A DNA stretch of 57,600 nt, taken from assembly GCA_964368965.1 (NCBI GenBank), contig CAYJDR010000011.1:1-57600 (forward strand), given 5' to 3'. This document shows, in pieces, positions 52,933 to 57,600 of this stretch. Under the pieces are notes generated by a model, which saw only the letters and a list, made by a program, of their open reading frames with translations, did no database searches and was not told where the DNA came from. This stretch comes from CAYJDR01 sp964368965 (GTDB taxonomy: Bacteria > Chrysiogenota > Deferribacteres > Deferribacterales > Mucispirillaceae). The position numbers and the translations under genes are program-made. The first letter of the stretch is position 1, and the number at the start of each line of letters is the position of its first letter.

Positions 52933-54123
52933 ATGGATTTTATCGACCTAAAAGCACAACAGTCACGTATAAAAAGTAGCGTAGAAAACCGTATTTCCCA
53001 AGTGTTAGAACACGGGCAATACATCATGGGGCCTGAGGTAAAAGAACTGGAAGGACAGCTTGCTGCATTTACAGGCGCAAAGCATTGTATGGGTTGCGCT
53101 TCGGGCACCAATGCTCTAGAGCTTGTGCTCAGTGCCTGGGGTGTGGGAGTCGGTGACGCTGTTTTTACCACCCCCTTATCCTTCATCGCCACGGCTGAAG
53201 TCATAGCCAAGGCAGGCGCCACCCCCATATTTGTCGATATAGATCCACACACATGGAATATCAATGGCACCCAGTTGGAAGATGCCATTCTTGCCGTGCA
53301 AAATAATGATGCTACAAAACACCCCCTCCCCAGCATTTGTAAAACAACACAGCTCACGCCTCGTTGCATCATTACTGTGGATTTATTTGGTAATCCTGCT
53401 GATTATGAAAATATTTTACGCATTGCGCAAAAGTATAACCTCACCGTCTTAGAAGATGGGGCGCAAAGCTTGGGAGGCAGTTACAAACAAGACAAACTTT
53501 GTAACTGTGGCTGCCATGCTTCCACCACAAGCTTCTTCCCTTCTAAGCCCTTAGGGTGCTACGGTGATGGCGGCGCTGTTTTTACCAATGACGCAGACCT
53601 TGCCCATGTGGTGGACTCACTGCGTTACCATGGGCGCGTAGATGCTCAAAATAAAAATAAAAATATCCGCATTGGCTACAATGGGCGCTTGGATACCATG
53701 CAAGCTGCCATACTTTTGGCAAAGATGGAAATCTTTGAGGAAGAAATCTCCCTTCGCCAAAAAGTCGGCGCCTGCTATACAAACTTTTTACTTGAAAATG
53801 CCGCTGGCTATATTTTACCCCAACAAATAGCCTCCGAAGACCAATCCATTTGGGCTCAGTACACAGTACTTTTACCGGAAAATATTCTGCGTGGTGAAGT
53901 CATACAAAAACTCAAAGCAGGAAAAATCCCCACAGCCATCCACTACCCTCTGGGCATGCATGCGCAGCCATGCTTTGCCTACTTAGGGTATGAAGCTGAA
54001 GATTTTCCCATGGTACAAAAAGTCAGCAAAAGAGCACTCTCACTCCCCATGCACCCCTATTTACGGCCAGAAACACAAGAATATATTCTGCACACTCTTT
54101 TAAACATTTGCCAAGGATGCTAA
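52933..54123 (+). CDS. wbpE: UDP-2-acetamido-3-keto-glucuronate transaminase (WbpE/WlbC)
   Basis: DegT-family PLP enzyme (396 aa) that aminates C3 of the WbpB product. MDFIDLKAQQSRIKSSVENRISQVLEHGQYIMGPEVKELE is the WbpE start; CASGTNALELVLSAWGVG, TPLSFIATAEVI, VDLFGNPADYE, EDGAQSLGGSY and TSFFPSKPLGCYGDGGA (Schiff-base Lys in FFPSK) follow. An unusual stretch of about 15 residues, NDATKHPLPSICKTTQL, lies around 124-140, longer than I expect for the family. AGAGGT ribosome site. Confidence 0.9.
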   Translation: MDFIDLKAQQSRIKSSVENRISQVLEHGQYIMGPEVKELEGQLAAFTGAKHCMGCASGTNALELVLSAWGVGVGDAVFTTPLSFIATAEVIAKAGATPIFVDIDPHTWNINGTQLEDAILAVQNNDATKHPLPSICKTTQLTPRCIITVDLFGNPADYENILRIAQKYNLTVLEDGAQSLGGSYKQDKLCNCGCHASTTSFFPSKPLGCYGDGGAVFTNDADLAHVVDSLRYHGRVDAQNKNKNIRIGYNGRLDTMQAAILLAKMEIFEEEISLRQKVGACYTNFLLENAAGYILPQQIASEDQSIWAQYTVLLPENILRGEVIQKLKAGKIPTAIHYPLGMHAQPCFAYLGYEAEDFPMVQKVSKRALSLPMHPYLRPETQEYILHTLLNICQGC

Positions 54124-54661
54124 CGAGTCGACACTGAAAAAGGACTTAAATGGTAGTAAAAAATAGAATTTATAGCTCAAAAAGCTTAATAAATTTTGCC
54201 AGAAATAAACGTATGGAATACGTTTTCTGGCAAAATTTAGACATATGAAATGCTTTTTTCAGCTGTCGGCTACACAAGACGTGCCTCTGGCATGGCTTGC
54301 CGCCACGTAAAATAAGCCGTCACTTGCTTACGGCGTCCCCGAAAGGGGTATTTGGAGTGAGCGTGCCTTTCTTAAAAACGAGTGGAAACACGTTTTAAGC
54401 ATCGACTAACTAGAATACGTACATTTGCCCAATGACGGGAGAGTCATCGCCAACCAAACCTATTCTCGCACAATTTTTTTGGAATGAATACTTGATAGAT
54501 GACAAACTGCATTGACCAAACGCACCATAGAAAGATCTAGTATTGATAAGACAGAGTTTTGGGCTCATTCGTTCTCTCATGACCCCATGAAATAGGACGA
54601 AAAGCCGTAGCGCCTTACGCCAAAGCGCCATAGCTCAGGACATAAATAAGGAGACACCACC
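54124..54661. other. 540-bp gene-free stretch with hairpins, between wbpE and wbpD
   Basis: No plausible gene: the 73-codon minus-strand frame at 54,410-54,631 lacks a ribosome site and any family resemblance. Structures seen are the long hairpin at 54,191-54,238, a CCCC-GAAA-GGGG mini-hairpin near 54,337 and an inverted repeat at 54,371-54,399 (CTTAAAAACG with CGTTTTAAG). It may be a scar of a lost gene, a repetitive element or an untranslated regulatory region. Confidence 0.55.
54191..54238. repeat. Long imperfect hairpin (13 + 8 bp)
   Basis: Outer arms 54,191-54,203 and 54,226-54,238 pair over 13 bp; inner arms AAACGTAT and ATACGTTT (54,207-54,214 and 54,218-54,225) pair over 8 bp around a three-base loop, with a three-base bulge. 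It lies 68 bp after the wbpE stop. No T-run follows directly, but the outer arm ends in AAAATTT; a terminator or a small palindromic repeat is possible. Confidence 0.7.
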
Positions 54662-55240
54662 ATGTCAGCCGAGTATTTTGTGCACGAAAAAGCCTGCATT
54701 GACGATCACGTTACCATTGGAAAAGGTACACGTATTTGGCACTTTGCACATATCCTTTCCCATACCACCATAGGAGAGCAATGTACCATTGGCCAAAATG
54801 TCATGGCAGGCCCCAATGTAAGTATCGGTAACGGCTGTAAAATACAAAACAATGTCAGCGTGTATCCCCATGTCACCCTAGAAGACGATGTCTTTTGTGG
54901 ACCGAGCATGGTTTTTACCAATGTTCACAATCCAAGGGCGCATATCAGCCGCATGCATGAAGCGCGCAAAACCTTAGTTTGCAAGGGAGCCACGTTAGGC
55001 GCCAATTGCACCATAATCTGCGGTGTCACCATAGGTAAATACGCCTTTGTGGGCGCTGGCGCTGTTATTACCAAGGATGTCCCTGCCCATGCCTTGGTAT
55101 ACGGCAATCCTGCTCGCATGCATGGCTATGTATGCCAATGCGGTGAAAAACTAGAAGCCATGACATGTCCTGTTTGCGATCTTCAATACATACAAAGTGA
55201 GCATGGCGTACATCTTAACAAAGACCCAAACACAGACTAG
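54662..55240 (+). CDS. wbpD: UDP-3-amino-GlcNAcA N-acetyltransferase (WbpD/WlbB)
   Basis: Left-handed beta-helix acetyltransferase (192 aa) with many hexapeptide repeats: IGKGTRIWHFAHI, IGEQCTIGQNVMAGPNVSIGNGCKIQNNVSVYPHVTLEDDVFCGPSMVFTNVHNPRAHI, GATLGANCTIICGVTIGKYAFVGAGAVITKDVPAHALVYGNPAR. Acetylates the 3-amino group made by WbpE. It ends with a Cys pair region (CQCGEKLEAMTCPVC) typical of this family. AAGGAG ribosome site. Confidence 0.9.
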   Translation: MSAEYFVHEKACIDDHVTIGKGTRIWHFAHILSHTTIGEQCTIGQNVMAGPNVSIGNGCKIQNNVSVYPHVTLEDDVFCGPSMVFTNVHNPRAHISRMHEARKTLVCKGATLGANCTIICGVTIGKYAFVGAGAVITKDVPAHALVYGNPARMHGYVCQCGEKLEAMTCPVCDLQYIQSEHGVHLNKDPNTD

Positions 55241-55406
55241 GCGTGCAAGTATTACAACAAAGCACGCCCTGCGGTAGCACCTTTTTTACACCCACATGGA
55301 AGGAAGTACTGTTTAAATACTTCCACGATGTAAAAAGGTAATAAAGAAAAATAGCAACTCCCCAAAAAAATACATCTTACTTTATGAAAAGATGTATTTT
55401 TTCCAC

Positions 55407-55934
55407 TTAGTCTGCGCAAAAAGGCTGCGCCTTGGCGTCTTTTTCTGACAAAACGGGATTTTCTACAGGCCACTCAATGCCCAATTGAGGAGAATTCCAA
55501 GCATACACGCCTTCATCATGGGGGTCATAAAAGTCAGTTACTTTATAATTAAAGTGCGCCGTGGGGCTGGTCACCACAAAACCATGAGCAAGCCCTGGCG
55601 GAACCCACAATTGCCAATGATTATCCTGCGTTAACTCTACGCCATACCATTTACCATAGGTGGGCGAATCTTTACGAATATCCACCGCCACATCAAAAAC
55701 AGCGCCCAAAGATACGGACACCAATTTGCCTTGTGGCTTGGTTTTTTGAAAATGCAAACCGCGCAAAATACCATGACTGGAGCAAGAGTGATTATCTTGC
55801 ACAAAGGGCACATCTATACCCGCCTCGGCATAGCGTTTTTCTTGCCAGCTTTCCATGAAAAAGCCTCTGGCATCACCAAAAACCTTTGGCTTTATGAGAA
55901 GAACCCCTTCAATTGAAGTTTTTAACACTTCCAT
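55407..55934 (-). CDS. rfbC: dTDP-4-dehydrorhamnose 3,5-epimerase
   Basis: 175 residues from ATG at 55,934, immediately after the rfbA stop and preceded by AAGGGG; the longer ORF to 55,979 would overlap rfbA. VLLIKPKVFGDARGFFMESW, FVQDNHSCSSHGILRGLHFQ (catalytic His in RGLHFQ), GAVFDVAVDIRKDSPTYGKW and WVPPGLAHGFVV are the standard RmlC segments. Part of dTDP-L-rhamnose synthesis; rfbD is not in the window. Confidence 0.93.
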   Translation of the reverse strand: MEVLKTSIEGVLLIKPKVFGDARGFFMESWQEKRYAEAGIDVPFVQDNHSCSSHGILRGLHFQKTKPQGKLVSVSLGAVFDVAVDIRKDSPTYGKWYGVELTQDNHWQLWVPPGLAHGFVVTSPTAHFNYKVTDFYDPHDEGVYAWNSPQLGIEWPVENPVLSEKDAKAQPFCAD

Positions 55935-55935
55935 A

Positions 55936-56823
55936 TTATGCCCCTTTACTTCCGTCTGCCAACTCAAGCAAATATTCACCGTAGGCGGATTTCTTTAAGG
56001 CCACACCGCAGGCGCGCAATTGTTCATTATCCATAAATCCCTTACGCCACGCGATTTCTTCGGGGCACGCCACATACAAACCCTGTCTTGTTTGCATGGC
56101 TTGCACATAAGAAGAAGCCGCCAAGAGCGAATCGTGCGTTCCCGTATCGAGCCAAGCAATGCCGCGTCCCATGAGCTCCACATGCAAGTCACCGCGCTGT
56201 AAATAGGCATTATTCACATCGGTGATTTCCAGCTCGCCGCGCGCAGATGGTTTTATGGAAGCAGCAATATCCACCACGTCGGCATCATAAAAATACAAGC
56301 CCGTCACAGCATAGTTAGATCGCGGCATTTTAGGTTTTTCTTCTATACTTATGGCCTGCTGAAATTCATTGAATTCCACCACACCGTAACGCTCAGGATC
56401 ACTCACATGATAGCCAAAGACTGTGGCTCCATGCTCTTGTGACGAAGCATTGTGCAATAATGTATCTAAATTATGCCCAAAAAAGATATTATCTCCCAGC
56501 ACCAAGCAGGAGGGATGCCCTTCTATGTAAGGCCTTGCCAATAAAAAGGCTTGAGCCAATCCATCGGGGGAAGGCTGAACTATATAGCGAAAAGTGCAAC
56601 CCCACTTTTGCCCATCACCGAGTAATTCTTGAAAAAGCGGTAAATGCTCTGGCGTGGAAATGATACTAATGTCCCGTATACCCGCCTGCAACAAAATGCT
56701 TAACGGATAGTAAATCATGGGCTTATCATAAATGGGCATGAGCTGCTTACTAATGCTTAAGGTCAGCGGATGCAGGCGCGTTCCGGAGCCACCGGCCAAG
56801 ATAATACCTTTACGTTCTTTCAT
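55936..56823 (-). CDS. rfbA: Glucose-1-phosphate thymidylyltransferase
   Basis: 295 residues from ATG at 56,823 (AGGTGG upstream). GIILAGGSGTRLHPLTLSISKQLMPIYDKPMIYYPLS, VQPSPDGLAQAFLLA, LVLGDNIFFGHNL, FGYHVSDPERYGVVEF, EEKPKMPRSNYAVTGLYFYD and RGIAWLDTGTHDSLL are diagnostic RmlA motifs. Makes dTDP-glucose, feeding RfbB and so both the rhamnose branch and WecE. Confidence 0.95.
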   Translation of the reverse strand: MKERKGIILAGGSGTRLHPLTLSISKQLMPIYDKPMIYYPLSILLQAGIRDISIISTPEHLPLFQELLGDGQKWGCTFRYIVQPSPDGLAQAFLLARPYIEGHPSCLVLGDNIFFGHNLDTLLHNASSQEHGATVFGYHVSDPERYGVVEFNEFQQAISIEEKPKMPRSNYAVTGLYFYDADVVDIAASIKPSARGELEITDVNNAYLQRGDLHVELMGRGIAWLDTGTHDSLLAASSYVQAMQTRQGLYVACPEEIAWRKGFMDNEQLRACGVALKKSAYGEYLLELADGSKGA

Positions 56824-56833
56824 GACATTCCAC

Positions 56834-57600
56834 CTAGCGGCTTGTATAGTTTTTTTGTAGCCAATCTTGATACGCGCCGCTACGAGCTCTGGTGACCCAT
56901 TCTTGATTTTCCAAATACCAACGCACCGTTTCCAAAATACCTTCATCAAATGCATGCGCAGGCACCCAACCAAGCTCTTGCTCCATGCGAGAGCAATCTA
57001 TGGCATATCGAAAATCATGCCCAGGGCGATCGCTCACATGGGTAATCAAATCTGCATATTTTCCGTGACTGCGTGGCACAAAATTATCCAAGGCTTCGCA
57101 AATGGTTTTCACCACATGCATATTGGTCAGCTCGGCGCGCCCTCCAATATTATAGGTGCGCCCCACCTCACCCTTTTGCAAAACTTGCTCAATGGCCGCG
57201 CAATGATCTTCCACATGCAGCCAATCACGAATATTTTCACCCTTTCCATAAATGGGTAAGGCTTTTCCCTCAAGGGCATTACAAATGACCAAGGGAATAA
57301 GCTTTTCGGGGAATTGGCGAGGCCCATAATTGTTGGAGCAATTGGTAATAAGAATGGGAAAGCCATAGGTTTCATGAAAAGAACGCACCAAGTGGTCACT
57401 GGCAGCCTTAGAAGCCGAATACGGGCTATTGGGCGCGTAAGGAGTGTCTTCAGTGAAAGGAGCATCATCAAGACCCAAAGTGCCAAAAACCTCATCGGTG
57501 GACACGTGTAAAAAGCGAAAAGCTTCCTTTTTCGCCCCATCTAAACCCTGCCAATAACGCAAGGCCACGCGTAAAAGCACGCATGTGCTCAATACATTGG
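56834..57600 (-). CDS. rfbB: dTDP-glucose 4,6-dehydratase, N-terminus beyond the window
   Basis: The 3' three-quarters or so of the gene; the frame is open to the window edge and the apparent TTG start at 57,592 is inside the protein. FLHVSTDEVFG (catalytic T-D-E), YSASKAASDHLVRSFHETYG (Tyr-x3-Lys), ITNCSNNYGPRQFPEKLIPLVICNAL, VEDHCAAI and RPGHDFRYAIDCSRMEQELGW identify RmlB. Ends ten bases before rfbA. Confidence 0.94.
   Translation of the reverse strand, partial: NVLSTCVLLRVALRYWQGLDGAKKEAFRFLHVSTDEVFGTLGLDDAPFTEDTPYAPNSPYSASKAASDHLVRSFHETYGFPILITNCSNNYGPRQFPEKLIPLVICNALEGKALPIYGKGENIRDWLHVEDHCAAIEQVLQKGEVGRTYNIGGRAELTNMHVVKTICEALDNFVPRSHGKYADLITHVSDRPGHDFRYAIDCSRMEQELGWVPAHAFDEGILETVRWYLENQEWVTRARSGAYQDWLQKNYTSR

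Noticed and set aside
54410..54631. 73-codon minus-strand ORF between wbpE and wbpD
   Set aside because: No ribosome site, no family resemblance and it overlaps structured, apparently non-coding sequence.
1..57600. CRISPR array
   Set aside because: No series of equal repeats with unique spacers was seen; the only short regular series is the three-copy 22-bp iteron set.

Overview
This window shows a Gram-negative bacterium with a fairly A+T-rich genome. It joins an integrated mobilizable element (about 1-12,000) to a very large surface-glycan locus (about 12,180-57,600). The combination of a complete pseudaminic-acid pathway, a PglK-type flippase, lipid-carrier glycosyltransferases (GtrA/GtrB, DPM-like) and SxtJ/DUF5989/carbamoyltransferase genes suits a Proteobacterium or Desulfobacterota member; a gut Desulfovibrionaceae-like host is my guess, not something the sequence proves. 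No rRNA, tRNA or core housekeeping gene is visible to settle it.

Mobile element, 1-12,000. A P4-type tyrosine integrase lies at the left, preceded by two copies of a 36-bp repeat. Its obvious start codon is followed three codons later by an in-frame TAG. Small regulators follow (an AlpA-like protein and a second small putative DNA-binding protein), then a second gene interrupted by an in-frame TGA, and a 607-residue orphan protein with a Cys/His cluster. Next comes an IncQ/RSF1010-like replication set: RepA helicase and RepC initiator on the plus strand; RepB-type primase on the minus strand, in one operon with a MOBP relaxase and a MobC-like accessory protein. Between repC and the primase gene are three TATCGCA repeats exactly 22 bp apart and a 14-bp perfect hairpin, which I read as oriV plus a single-strand initiation site. 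Upstream of mobC is a 15-bp near-perfect inverted repeat bordered by ATTCCTGC, read as oriT.

Glycan locus, 12,180-57,600. (a) 12,182-14,947 (+): WecE aminotransferase, a GT2 and a formyltransferase, predicted to make and transfer an N-formylated 4-amino-4,6-dideoxy sugar. (b) 15,004-30,937 (-): a long, tightly packed operon holding pseB, pseC, a fused pseG-pseH, pseF and pseI, mixed with two methyltransferases, an aldo/keto reductase, a class III aminotransferase, an SMR-like membrane protein, a GT-C-like membrane protein, a DUF5672 transferase, a GT/FkbM fusion and an ABC flippase. (c) 31,199-39,772: seven more glycosyltransferase-type or membrane proteins and GDP-mannose 4,6-dehydratase. 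(d) 40,031-43,860: SGNH hydrolase, carbamoyltransferase, a 49-residue DUF5989 protein too short for routine ORF calling, and SxtJ. (e) 44,142-51,600: a truncated IS5-type transposase, a tandem duplication of a GT-C-like gene, GtrA and GtrB, two decayed GtrB fragments, a secreted alpha/beta hydrolase and a small Cys-rich protein. (f) 51,734-55,240 (+): WbpB/WbpE/WbpD-type genes for UDP-2,3-diacetamido uronic acid, split by a 540-bp gene-free stretch with a strong hairpin. (g) 55,407-57,600 (-): rfbC, rfbA and the 3' part of rfbB for dTDP-sugars.

The genes fit together as follows. RfbA/RfbB supply dTDP-4-keto-6-deoxyglucose for RfbC and for WecE. PseB-PseI make pseudaminic acid and PseF activates it. 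Gmd feeds GDP-deoxyhexoses, and Wbp proteins feed diacetamido uronic acid. The many GT2, GT-C and GT-D proteins, the ABC flippase and the GtrA/B modules would assemble and export the glycan (O-antigen, capsule or flagellin glycan). Duplications, gene fragments and an IS remnant show the locus is actively rearranging.
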